Positions 1 through 8,582 of a DNA stretch of 64,000 nt are shown one piece after another. Numbering within the stretch: the first letter of the stretch is position 1; every line of letters begins with the position of its first letter. A program made the translations under genes and the position numbers. The stretch is from Caldilineaceae bacterium (GTDB taxonomy: Bacteria > Chloroflexota > Anaerolineae > Caldilineales > Caldilineaceae), in the NCBI GenBank assembly GCA_020634815.1, contig JACKBA010000015.1:1-64000 (forward strand), given 5' to 3'. The notes under the pieces are model-generated. The model worked only from the letters and a program-made list of their open reading frames with translations. It had not been told where the DNA came from and did not search any database.

Positions 1-1002
1 GCCTAGCTCGAGCCGGTAGCAGGGCACCCGGCGCACACTCGCGGCCGTGTGCCGGAAGAGCGCCGGCGCTGCATGGGCGGGCAGCCCCATCAAGCGCACC
101 GAAGTCGGCGCAAGGACGTTGAGCGCCTCGATGGGCGCCAGCGGACGCAGCCGCGAGCGCTCCTGATGTGTGATGTGCAGAACGAGCACCGCCCGGATTT
201 CCATGCGCCCGGCGAGGCGTACGTCCGGCGCCCGCTGGAGCATGTAAATCTGTTTGTCATCTACGTAGCGTCCAGTGGCCGCCGCTGACGGTGGCTGCAG
301 CCAGGCAGCCGATTGGCGCGTAAGCTTGGTGCTGCTGTAGAGGCTGTGCGCGATCGGCAGTTGATCGCTTTGCGCAAAGCAGAAGTCATCGCCTGCCAGC
401 GTCATTCCCGCCAGGGCACATGCAATAGCCGTAGTTGATTTTCCGGCCCCGCCGGCGCCGGCCAGGAGAGCGCCGCCTTCATCGGTGCCGACGGCGGCTG
501 CATGCAGGCCCACCAATCCGTCGGCGTGCAGAGCGGCAGCGAACAATTCGCGCAACGGCGTGGCATAAGCGCGTGTATGATCGTGGGGATCCCCGGCCAG
601 CCAGGCGACGCCGACGCGACTGCGCCAATCGTAGGCGGTGATGGCAGCGGGGGCGGCTGATACGGTAATCTGCAATCCGCGCTCCGTGGCGACGTAGATG
701 CCAGGCGGTGGCATCAGGCGGCTGTCGAAACGTCTGTGCCCGGCGTAGGTGCGGATGCTAATGTCGGGGCGAGCCGCTTCCGGCGCCCGCAGGTGTTCCA
801 GCGCCGGCGTCAGGGCGGACAGCGTTGCGGCGCCGGCGCTTTGTATCAGCACACGACGACCTCCGATGCAGAAGGTCGCGCCGCAGCGCTCCGCAACTTC
901 CTGCGTTCGCTGGAAGCCCTGGAGCAAGGCATGAAACAGCGCGTCTAGCTCAAGGACGTTCAGAGGCGGAGCGTTCGCCAGGCGGGCGATTGGCTGGCTC
1001 AT
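1..1002 (-). CDS. HprK-like P-loop serine kinase family protein (3' end outside window)
   Basis: Reading the minus strand from the ATG at 1002 gives 334 uninterrupted codons to the window edge, so the C-terminus is missing. Residues 182-190 (GAGGAGKST) are a clear Walker A loop, followed about 13 residues later by a GDD acidic motif. A P-loop centred in a 300-400-residue protein directly next to a PqqD-like gene is the arrangement of HPr(Ser)-kinase-like proteins found in peptide-modification and polysaccharide clusters. The start overlaps the stop of the PqqD gene (ATGA), so the two are translationally coupled. Such kinases phosphorylate a serine on a small protein or peptide in characterised cases; the substrate here is unknown. 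The HprK-family call rests on motif and context, not on alignment. Confidence 0.72.
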   Translation of the reverse strand, partial: MSQPIARLANAPPLNVLELDALFHALLQGFQRTQEVAERCGATFCIGGRRVLIQSAGAATLSALTPALEHLRAPEAARPDISIRTYAGHRRFDSRLMPPPGIYVATERGLQITVSAAPAAITAYDWRSRVGVAWLAGDPHDHTRAYATPLRELFAAALHADGLVGLHAAAVGTDEGGALLAGAGGAGKSTTAIACALAGMTLAGDDFCFAQSDQLPIAHSLYSSTKLTRQSAAWLQPPSAAATGRYVDDKQIYMLQRAPDVRLAGRMEIRAVLVLHITHQERSRLRPLAPIEALNVLAPTSVRLMGLPAHAAPALFRHTAASVRRVPCYRLELG

Positions 1003-1433
1003 GCCTTGTGTGGCCAGCCCCGCTCATCGACCTCGTGGATCGGGTCGACCAGGAGGAGTTCCGCCATGTCGGTGAACTTCTGTATGACAGGCGGCTCGTA
1101 CGCTTCCCCGCCGATTTCACGCCATTCGGGACGCGCGTCCGCAGACGTGGCTTCCGCCACCGCTACGATCAACTCTTCAGCTAGAAGTCGCGCAACGAAT
1201 GCCGACACATCCTGCTGCACGGTGGCAAGATCGGCGCCGGCGCGGCTGGTCAGATCCTTGCTCAGGTGCGCTACGTCGGCGCCCGATTCAAGCATCTGAA
1301 ACAACAGGGTGCCACTGCCGCTGATGTTGAAGTAGACGCCTGACTCTGTGTCAATGACGACAGTGTCGCGGTCGATTGTCTCGTGGATGATGCGCGGGGA
1401 GTTAATCTTGTAGACTGTGTTGTCTGCACTCAT
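999..1433 (-). CDS. PqqD-like (RRE-type) protein
   Basis: This 144-residue protein opens with a PqqD-fold pattern: strands with DTESGVYFNISGSG followed by a helical segment with LLFQMLESGADVAHL and a second helix ending FVARLLAEELI. PqqD-like domains are winged-helix peptide-binding modules (RiPP recognition elements) that bring a peptide substrate to a modifying enzyme, and they also occur in sugar or polymer clusters without a known peptide. The C-terminal third (from about residue 95) is an acidic extension with no recognised domain. The gene lies 63 bp after a GT2 gene and overlaps the downstream HprK-like kinase by 4 bp. No precursor peptide gene was recognised inside the window. Confidence 0.75.
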   Translation of the reverse strand: MSADNTVYKINSPRIIHETIDRDTVVIDTESGVYFNISGSGTLLFQMLESGADVAHLSKDLTSRAGADLATVQQDVSAFVARLLAEELIVAVAEATSADARPEWREIGGEAYEPPVIQKFTDMAELLLVDPIHEVDERGWPHKA

Positions 1434-1496
1434 GGATAGGCTCTCATTGTTGGGTTTTCATCCTGGGTGTGACTGGATCGAATTATACTCATGTTC

Positions 1497-2468
1497 TCAA
1501 GAATGTGCGATTGAGCGCGCCAAGGCCATTCGATGGCGTACGGTGGATCGACTGCCGGGCCGCAGCGACTCGGCGATCCGCATGCGCGAAGTGGCAGACT
1601 CTTTGCGGCGCAGCAGTCCGCTGAGACCCAGAATGAGGTCGGTAAGGCGCACACTGCATTCGCCGATTCTGCCGCGCTCCTGGCGGACGTAGTGATATTT
1701 GGAGCGCAGAAAATGGGGAGCGAGCATCGTCTTGATGCGCGGCACGCTCTCCTCGCGGTAGCTCGCACCCCCGTAGTGAACGATGGTCGCATCGGTTACG
1801 ACAGCGCAATGGAGCCCTGCCTGACGCACGCGCCGACAAAGATCCGTATCTTCCAGGTAGAGAAAGAACCCCTCGTCCATTCCGCCCAGGCGTCGGTACA
1901 ATCCTGAACGCACAAACAATGTGCACCCTCGCAGCCAATCGGCCAAGATGGAGCCATCGCGTTCGACAAAGGGCGGCGGTTCCGGCGGCGCCACAACCGA
2001 TAGCCCCAGGTGTCTTCTGGCGACCGTGCCCAGGCCGGCCAATCCCTGAAAACTAGGAAAATGAAAGTAGTTGTTCTGCACCGCTCCTTGCTCCCCGAAA
2101 AGCTCGTGATCTTCACCGTTGCGATTCTGGGGCGCGCAGATCCCGATCTCCGGATGCGCGTCCATAAACGCCGCCAGCCGTTCGATGGCATCGTCTTCTA
2201 CCACCGTGTCCGGGTTGAGCAAGAGAAGATAGCGGCCGCTGGCCAGTCTGGCGCCTTGGTTGGCGGCGGCGGCATAGCCGATGTTGCACTGGTTTTCCAC
2301 CAACATCGCCGCTGGAAAATTCGCACGAACCATGGCTGAGGACCCATCCGTCGATGCGTTGTCGATTACAATGAGCTCGCATTGACACTGGGTAGCATAT
2401 ATGGACGCCAGGCAGCGTTCCAGATGTGAGCACGTATTAAAACTGACGACAACGGCCGTAACGTCCAT
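1497..2468 (-). CDS. GT2 family glycosyltransferase (rhamnosyltransferase-like)
   Basis: This 323-residue inverting GT-A enzyme has the usual GT2 order: an N-terminal nucleotide-binding strand (VVVSFNTCSHLERCL), IDNASTDGS at about 35-43, the metal-binding LLNPDT at 84-88, and a C-terminal acceptor/catalytic motif FLYLEDTDLCRR. The pattern is that of WbbL-like rhamnosyltransferases, which add a deoxysugar to a lipid-linked or growing glycan on the cytoplasmic face of the membrane. No strong Shine-Dalgarno is visible; the ATG at 2468 is the natural start because it precedes the first GT strand directly. It sits 26 bp after the acyl-ligase fusion gene. The sugar donor and acceptor cannot be read from sequence. 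Confidence 0.88.
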   Translation of the reverse strand: MDVTAVVVSFNTCSHLERCLASIYATQCQCELIVIDNASTDGSSAMVRANFPAAMLVENQCNIGYAAAANQGARLASGRYLLLLNPDTVVEDDAIERLAAFMDAHPEIGICAPQNRNGEDHELFGEQGAVQNNYFHFPSFQGLAGLGTVARRHLGLSVVAPPEPPPFVERDGSILADWLRGCTLFVRSGLYRRLGGMDEGFFLYLEDTDLCRRVRQAGLHCAVVTDATIVHYGGASYREESVPRIKTMLAPHFLRSKYHYVRQERGRIGECSVRLTDLILGLSGLLRRKESATSRMRIAESLRPGSRSTVRHRMALARSIAHS

Positions 2469-2494
2469 AAGCTGGTTTGTTGCGATCTGCTCGA

Positions 2495-5400
2495 CTATGG
2501 TTGGCAGGGGTCCACTTTGGGCAGTTCAAGATGCTGCTTCATATGCTGTCCGGGCATGAGTGCCGGCTTTTCCTGCCACAGGCGCGTCATGAAGTCGGCG
2601 AAAGCGGCTGTGATTTGGCCGGCCTGTGCGCCGCTGCCCCCGGTGCGATCGGCGGCCAACGCGGGCTGAATGTTCAGGCAATGCCGGCCGTCGTGAAGTA
2701 ATTCCGTGTAAAACGGCAGCACATGGGCGCCGGTGCTGGCCGCCAATTCGGCAAAGCCTTTCGTGAGATGGTGAATACGATTGCCGACCGTCACGCGCTG
2801 ACCATGGACCGGGTTCTCCTGATCCCCGGCCATCAGCACGACACCGTTCCTGGCGAGAAGACGTTGTGCCTTGCTTGCCACCGCAGTGCGCGCCGACTTG
2901 ATACTGGCGTCGTCGGCTTGCGCGGCGTCGACACCCATCTCTATCAGCGCCTCGCGGTAGCTATCGTTTGCGATCGGCGCAAAGCCTGGGGTACACAGGT
3001 GCAGGTACGCATCGTGCGAGGTGACGGCGGTCGTGTGTGGTCCGACAAGAATCAGGCCGTTGCCGCTGCGCAGCCCAGTCTCGATGTGCTCTGCGCCCGT
3101 CACGGCGAAATAGCGCTGCCAGCGTTCGCTGTGTGGGTGAGATTGTGTTGCGCTGCGTAGGCCGACTACCGGTGGCGAGAGCATTGAGGCGTCCTGGCCA
3201 TCACCGGCCATTTCGGCAAGCCAGCGCTCCAAGATCAGTGTGCCGACGAGGTGAGATTGGATATCGCTCCGCCCCAATCGACGATGGCTTCCCATGCTCT
3301 GCGCAAAGTCATGCAGCATGTCAGACTCGCTGGCGTAGAAAGATCGTTGCACCCACCCCAGCCCATGCCAGCGTAACAGCCACCACATCGCGTCGAAATA
3401 GGTGAGCTGCATGATGCGACGCTCGATATAGTTGCGCAGGCGCATGCGCGGCGCAACGTGCGAGTTCCGTGCGCCATGGCGCTCCGGTTGCAAGGGGCGC
3501 GCACGGTGAGCTGGCGCCCCTTCGGTACTCTCTCCGCTGGACGGCATGACGTCTGTGCATTTGTCCGGCGACGCAACCTCCTGGCGTCCATCCCCGCTGT
3601 TTGAAAGCAAGAGTGCCAGATGCGCAATCGTCGGGTCTCGGTAGAAGTCGAGCGATACCTCGCGTCCGGTTGCCCGCTCGGCGGTCAGGATCATGCGGAG
3701 CACCGTCAGTGAATCGCCGCCCAACGTAAATAGATTGTCTTGCATTGTGACCGATGGCACGCCGAATAGTTCAGCGGTCAATGCACCCAGGGCGGATGCC
3801 AGCCGCGCCGGATCGTCGTGCGCCGCCGTGACAGATTCGATCGTGGCATCGTTCGGGCCGCGGTCGATTGCCAGATACTTCTCGCGGTTGGCTTTACGGC
3901 CTATCTTTGCGTCGGATTGGAGTACCCAGCCCTTGGGCACAAATCGAAGATCGGCCAGCGCGATCTCCAGTTGGAGCGCAACGCGTTGCATGATTTCGCT
4001 TCGCCACCTGGCAAGTTGGGTCTCGGACACGGCATCGCGCACCTCACAGACCAGAACGGGACGCTGTGTACCCAACCCTTCGTCAAATAGCCCGAACGCA
4101 ACGGCAAGCCTCCCGTTATTACCGAGGACGTTGGCGGCAATCTCTTCGACGGCCTGCGGCTGGATATTCTGGCCGCCGACGATTATCAGGTCATCTTTGC
4201 GCCCCAAGATGTAAAGCTCGTCGTCGGCAAGATAGCCCAGATCGCCGGTGCAGTACCAGCCGTCGTCCATAGCGAGCTGGGTCAACTCTGGTTGACCGAG
4301 GTAGCCGGCGAAGCAGTGGTTGGACCAAACTTGGACTTCCCCGGCTGTTCGCTCGGGCAGAATGCGCCGGCCTTCGTCGACGATCCTCACTTTGGTGCCG
4401 GCAATCGGGGCGCCGCACCCCACGACGGCCAATACGCCGCCGTCCGCCCCGGCTGCTGGGACGGCGCCGCCATCGGCGCTCAGGCGTTTCTGGTCGAGCC
4501 TGTCGATCCGGACTGGAGCACCGGTGCGGCTGAACGCAACGCCGACAACCTGCTCTGCCATACCATATCCGCCGCAGAGGGCGCTCGCTTTCAGACCAAG
4601 CGCGACAAAGTGCTGGTGGAAGGCGAGCAGGCTTTGCTCGGTTACGATTTCAGCCGCCACAATTACCGTATGCAAGCTCTCCAGCGAGAAGTCGCCTGGC
4701 CGGGGCGCAGTGATGCGGCGCACCATGAATTTCAGGGCAAAATTAGGCAGAAAAGTCACGGCGCCCTTGTAGTCGTTGACCGCCTGCCAAAGCAACCGCG
4801 GCTCGTTGATCCAGTGAGCCGGATCGATGTGCACCGAGGCGAGCCCCATTGCCAGTGGAATCAACAGACATAGCACAAGCCCACCGTCATGGTGAAATGG
4901 CATGCAACCGGCAACGGTATCGCCTGGCTGATAGCGCGCCGCAAAGACGCCACGAATATTGGTCATAACCGCGGCCTGGGACAATACGGCGATCTTGGGC
5001 CTGCCGGTCGTGCCGCTGGTCAGTTGCATGTACAGCGGGTCGTCGCTTCCGCGCACATGAGGCTCAAAACCGGCGGGCACATCGCCCACTGCTGCGGGCG
5101 CGAAGCCATGGATCTGGCTTCGCCGATGCGGCAGGCGCTCGCGGGCGACTGTCGCCAACGCAGGCGGGAACAACGCGGCGACAGCATCGGTGTGACGGAA
5201 CACCAGGTCAAGCCGTTCGATATTGGCGTCGTGCGCGCCGGGACGAGGGTACGGCAGAATAATCGGGGCGGCGCCCACATACATCGCCCCAAGAAAACCG
5301 AGTACGATCTCATAGGTATGGCCGATATTCAGCAGCACGACATCGCCGGGATTGACATTGCACTGCTGCCAGGCCAGAGCCATGCAACGCACATCTCGCC

Positions 5401-5533
5401 AGAGGTCAGCGTAGGTCGCCGAACTCGTCGTCTTGCCTTCACCGTCCAAGAAGATGAGGGCATTGGCTGCGGGAGTCTCCTGCGCCCAGTGCCGGATCGC
5501 CTCGATGATGGACGCAAAGTTCGGTACGCTCAC
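2495..5533 (-). CDS. Three-domain fusion: fatty acyl-AMP ligase-like + acyl carrier protein + LpxL-type acyltransferase
   Basis: The 1012-residue protein has three parts. Residues 10-555 are an ANL adenylating enzyme: A3 loop LTSGTTGRPK (171-180), YGMAE (323-327), YCTGD (427-431) and a C-terminal SDAKIGRKANREKY lysine region. FLPNFALKFM and the GGQNIQPQAVEE region resemble fatty acyl-AMP ligases more than CoA ligases. Residues 575-645 are a carrier domain with the phosphopantetheine serine S608 in GGDSL. Residues 700-1000 resemble lauroyl/lysophospholipid acyltransferases (LILVGPHTT, GVVLMAGDQ, then TGAHVLPFY). The usual HX4D/E catalytic pair is not clean: H833 is followed by TTAVTSHD. The likely logic is to activate a fatty acid, load it on the in-cis carrier and transfer it to a glycan or lipid made by the neighbouring glycosyltransferases. 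The first two domains are clear; the third is a weaker call. Confidence 0.85.
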   Translation of the reverse strand: MSVPNFASIIEAIRHWAQETPAANALIFLDGEGKTTSSATYADLWRDVRCMALAWQQCNVNPGDVVLLNIGHTYEIVLGFLGAMYVGAAPIILPYPRPGAHDANIERLDLVFRHTDAVAALFPPALATVARERLPHRRSQIHGFAPAAVGDVPAGFEPHVRGSDDPLYMQLTSGTTGRPKIAVLSQAAVMTNIRGVFAARYQPGDTVAGCMPFHHDGGLVLCLLIPLAMGLASVHIDPAHWINEPRLLWQAVNDYKGAVTFLPNFALKFMVRRITAPRPGDFSLESLHTVIVAAEIVTEQSLLAFHQHFVALGLKASALCGGYGMAEQVVGVAFSRTGAPVRIDRLDQKRLSADGGAVPAAGADGGVLAVVGCGAPIAGTKVRIVDEGRRILPERTAGEVQVWSNHCFAGYLGQPELTQLAMDDGWYCTGDLGYLADDELYILGRKDDLIIVGGQNIQPQAVEEIAANVLGNNGRLAVAFGLFDEGLGTQRPVLVCEVRDAVSETQLARWRSEIMQRVALQLEIALADLRFVPKGWVLQSDAKIGRKANREKYLAIDRGPNDATIESVTAAHDDPARLASALGALTAELFGVPSVTMQDNLFTLGGDSLTVLRMILTAERATGREVSLDFYRDPTIAHLALLLSNSGDGRQEVASPDKCTDVMPSSGESTEGAPAHRARPLQPERHGARNSHVAPRMRLRNYIERRIMQLTYFDAMWWLLRWHGLGWVQRSFYASESDMLHDFAQSMGSHRRLGRSDIQSHLVGTLILERWLAEMAGDGQDASMLSPPVVGLRSATQSHPHSERWQRYFAVTGAEHIETGLRSGNGLILVGPHTTAVTSHDAYLHLCTPGFAPIANDSYREALIEMGVDAAQADDASIKSARTAVASKAQRLLARNGVVLMAGDQENPVHGQRVTVGNRIHHLTKGFAELAASTGAHVLPFYTELLHDGRHCLNIQPALAADRTGGSGAQAGQITAAFADFMTRLWQEKPALMPGQHMKQHLELPKVDPCQP

Positions 5534-5603
5534 GTGCTGGATTTCTCCGCTGGGGTTGCTATCTGTCGTGACTGCCCAATGCGGCGGCGCAGCCGCCGAA
5601 ACG

Positions 5604-7676
5604 TCAAATGATCTTTTTCGCGGGACTTGGCTTCTCTCGTCGCCATAGGCGACGGACTCGGCGCGCGACGCGATACGGCAAGGCTAGGAGGCGGCCGGTC
5701 GCGCCTGGCTGACGTATTCGGCGAACCGCGCCGCCATCTGCCGTTGCTTGCTGCTGAGCCCGCAACCCAACAGAGAGGCTGAGATAGAGGCTGCGAGCAC
5801 ACTCAACCTGTTGTGCCAGCTCCTGTGAGGACCATCGCCCTGTCCACTTTCGCATCAATTGTGCACGCTGCGCTTCCGCCCTGACAGGATCAAAATTAAA
5901 GGCACTGACCCCCGACGAGCCAAGATGGCGATAGATTGCGCTTACCTGGTTCACGTGGATGAAATCGGTCTTTTCGGCAGCTTGCAACCAGAAGTCCCAA
6001 TCCTCATGCGCCTGAAGCGTTTCGTCAAACCGGCAGCCATGTTCCAGCAGGCGGCGCGAAAACAGCGCGGCGTGGATTGCGAAGAGCCCAAACGTCTGAA
6101 GCCGTACCCGATCGAATGGCAGGCTCCATACTTCGGAGCGGCCGTGACCAACTTGTAGGGTGCCCGTATAGGCGAGCAACTTATCTGGGGCGGCGCGCAA
6201 TGCGCCCACAAGCGCAGCGATGTGATCCGGCTTGAAAAGGTCGTCATCATCCAGGAAGATCAGGTATTCGCCACGGGCGGCATCCAGCCCAACATTCGCC
6301 GCCGCAGCGCGACCCATGTTCCTGGGAAGGTTTTCGTACCGTGTCGCCACGACTGCTGCGGCGAAGTCATCGACCAGGTGCGCTACGTCGGTGCCACCGT
6401 CATTTACGACGACCAGTTCGATTCGCGGGTAGCTCTGATGGGCAACTGCACTCAACGCCTCGAGCAGGCGTTCCGGCCGATCCTTGGTACGCACGATGAC
6501 GGAAACCAGAGGCCACGGCGTCTGGCCAGCACTCTCAGCCCGCACGGGCGTGTCTGACTTGCTGGGCAATATCTGGAACTGGCTGATATCTGGCGATAGC
6601 CAGGCTGGTGTTGCCGGGCCAAATCGGGCCCAGTAGGTGCCGGGGGGCAGTTGGCCCGCAAGCGTGTAGGGTATCTCGGCACGCCGCCCGCGGCCCAAAA
6701 TTCCCATTGGCGCAATCAGATACGGGTTGGATGCAATCTCGATCAGCCAGCCGCGTTCCCAGCGCGTGGGAACATCCCACCCAGGCATCTTGCTGGGTCT
6801 GGGGTAGACCTGCGTGGCCGGCTGCCACGGTTTGCCCGGCAAGCGACGGTTGATGCGACGCAGCCACCGGTAGCGAAGATTTCTACCGTAGAACTTTTCG
6901 AGCAGAAGCTGTTCGGCGTGTTGGGCCTGCGTGTGTTTCCATTCCGCCCGGTCGCGTGCTGTGCCGCCAAACGTGTGGACCACCGCCGCCCGCGGCTCCT
7001 GCATCAGCTCCCATCCACCGCTACGCAGGCGATACGACAGATCGGTATCTTCAGCGTACAAAAAGAAGCGCGGATCGAAGAGACCTCCGACGGCATCGAC
7101 TGCGGCGCGGCGCAGCAGGCAGTGTCCGCCAACCAGCCCCGCGTGCGCCAATCGGTGCGGATGATCCGACCGCCATACGTGCAGCGTCTCCGCGCGCCGG
7201 CGCAAACTCCACGCCCATATGGCACGCCCAACCAGGCTGCTGAGCGACGCCGTCAACATGGCGTGCCACCACGGATATGGATGTAGAAACGGCATTCTGA
7301 TCTGGTGGCCGGCATCGTACCAGGCGCGTGGGGTTACGCCGCCCGCACGCGGGTTGCGCAGAAGGCATTCTGCCAATAGCCTCAGCGCGTTTGGTTCACA
7401 ATACGCGTCGGGGTTGAGCAAGAAGACAAACTCGCTGGTTGTCCGTGCATAGACGTCGTTGCACGCGGCGCCGAATCCGAGGTTTCGCTCGTTGACGATC
7501 AGGCGGCAGCGGGTGTCGAGCATAGTGCGCAACAACTCGGCTTCGTCTGGATCTTCGCTGTTGTCGACGACCCACACTTTGTTGCTGATCTCTTGCGCCA
7601 GGCATGATGCGGCGGCAGAGGCCGTTTGCCGCGCCAGGCGATAATTGACGATGATGGTGACGATCGATGCATTCAT
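5604..7676 (-). CDS. Two-domain GT2 glycosyltransferase
   Basis: The 690-residue protein holds two complete GT2 modules. The first (about residues 3-285) has TIIVNYRLARQTA, VVDNSEDPDE, LLNPDAY and FLYAEDTDLSYR, the rhamnosyltransferase-like arrangement. The second (about 380-600) has VSVIVRTKDRPERLLEAL, VVNDGGTD and the metal motif FLDDDDLF. A linker of about 100 residues joins them. Bifunctional GT2 proteins usually add two successive sugars in O-antigen or surface-glycan assembly. The start codon overlaps the stop of the preceding gene (ATGA), and the gene lies 70 bp before the acyl-ligase fusion, so it is part of the same operon. Sugar specificity is not readable. Confidence 0.9.
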   Translation of the reverse strand: MNASIVTIIVNYRLARQTASAAASCLAQEISNKVWVVDNSEDPDEAELLRTMLDTRCRLIVNERNLGFGAACNDVYARTTSEFVFLLNPDAYCEPNALRLLAECLLRNPRAGGVTPRAWYDAGHQIRMPFLHPYPWWHAMLTASLSSLVGRAIWAWSLRRRAETLHVWRSDHPHRLAHAGLVGGHCLLRRAAVDAVGGLFDPRFFLYAEDTDLSYRLRSGGWELMQEPRAAVVHTFGGTARDRAEWKHTQAQHAEQLLLEKFYGRNLRYRWLRRINRRLPGKPWQPATQVYPRPSKMPGWDVPTRWERGWLIEIASNPYLIAPMGILGRGRRAEIPYTLAGQLPPGTYWARFGPATPAWLSPDISQFQILPSKSDTPVRAESAGQTPWPLVSVIVRTKDRPERLLEALSAVAHQSYPRIELVVVNDGGTDVAHLVDDFAAAVVATRYENLPRNMGRAAAANVGLDAARGEYLIFLDDDDLFKPDHIAALVGALRAAPDKLLAYTGTLQVGHGRSEVWSLPFDRVRLQTFGLFAIHAALFSRRLLEHGCRFDETLQAHEDWDFWLQAAEKTDFIHVNQVSAIYRHLGSSGVSAFNFDPVRAEAQRAQLMRKWTGRWSSQELAQQVECARSLYLSLSVGLRAQQQATADGGAVRRIRQPGATGRLLALPYRVARRVRRLWRREKPSPAKKII

Positions 7677-8572
7677 TTTCTGGCTTGACGCATCTTGCTG
7701 GCCTGTATGCGTAGCGTGCGTGGAACAACCTTTCGATAGAGCGCAGTGAGTCTTGACGCAAGTCCAAGGGTGCCGTTTCGAGTCAGCTCGTCGATTTGTT
7801 GGCGTTGTCTGACGGCGGCCGATTGTTGTGCGGCAATTTTGGCATGCAGACGCACATTTTCGTCGGCAAGGCGCAAGAAGTCGAAATTTCCTTGGAACAT
7901 CCAGGCGATGCGCTCCAGGCGCGTCTGCGCCTCAAGGCACGACCGGCGCTGGATGATCGCAAGCCGGCTTCCCGCCAGAGCCGGTGCAAGCTCGCGCATC
8001 AGGGATAATCGATAGGCTGTCGCGGTGCCGGCAATCTGGAGAAGTCGCTCAAGCTCAGGGGCATCACCGGTGCGGCCCACGTCAGACACTGCGACACAAA
8101 TGGGCGCAGTGCTCTGCTCTGCCCAAGCCATGGCAATGGGGGCGTCAGTGGCAGTCGTCACTACCAGCACCGGTGTATTCGTATCCGGCGGCACGGCACT
8201 GAGGGCCGGTTGATGCTCAGCCAATCTGCCGTCGTTGGATAACTCCAAATGCGTCACTGCTTCGAGAAATCGGCGCTCCTCAGCCTCACTGGCGCTGATG
8301 ATCTGTACCGCATGCAGTTTGTCCAGATTGGCCTGCCACAAAATCGCACTTGCTCCGCGCGTTTTTGGCGACACAAAGTCGACCACGAGCGGCGGCCTGG
8401 GCAGCAGAATGGCGAGCTGGACGAGCAGGAACGCATCAATCGGCGCCAATGCCATTTCTCGGGCACCGGGGCGCGGTGAGTTGTCCAGCCATCGCTCGTA
8501 CAGGTCGACGGGCCGAAACAATGCGCTGATACTGCTCCCAAACACTGGCTTCTCCTCAATGCGGATCGTCAT
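7673..8572 (-). CDS. Uncharacterised protein of the glycosyltransferase operon, coiled-coil C-terminus
   Basis: I do not recognise a family. The first in-frame ATG (8662) lies inside the upstream glycosyltransferase; the ATG at 8572, 11 bp after that gene's stop, gives a 299-residue product starting MTIRIEEKPVFG and is preferred. The middle part alternates strands and helices (LLPRPPLVVDFVSPKTRG, then VLVVTTATDAP, then ICVAVSDVG), which could be a Rossmann-like fold, but no nucleotide or SAM motif is convincing. From about residue 220 a charged heptad-like stretch (LRLADENVRLHAKIAAQQSA) predicts a coiled coil, followed by a basic tail. It overlaps the next gene by 4 bp. A scaffold or length-control role is possible but only a guess. 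Confidence 0.6.
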   Translation of the reverse strand: MTIRIEEKPVFGSSISALFRPVDLYERWLDNSPRPGAREMALAPIDAFLLVQLAILLPRPPLVVDFVSPKTRGASAILWQANLDKLHAVQIISASEAEERRFLEAVTHLELSNDGRLAEHQPALSAVPPDTNTPVLVVTTATDAPIAMAWAEQSTAPICVAVSDVGRTGDAPELERLLQIAGTATAYRLSLMRELAPALAGSRLAIIQRRSCLEAQTRLERIAWMFQGNFDFLRLADENVRLHAKIAAQQSAAVRQRQQIDELTRNGTLGLASRLTALYRKVVPRTLRIQASKMRQARK

Positions 8573-8582
8573 CGCAGACGCG

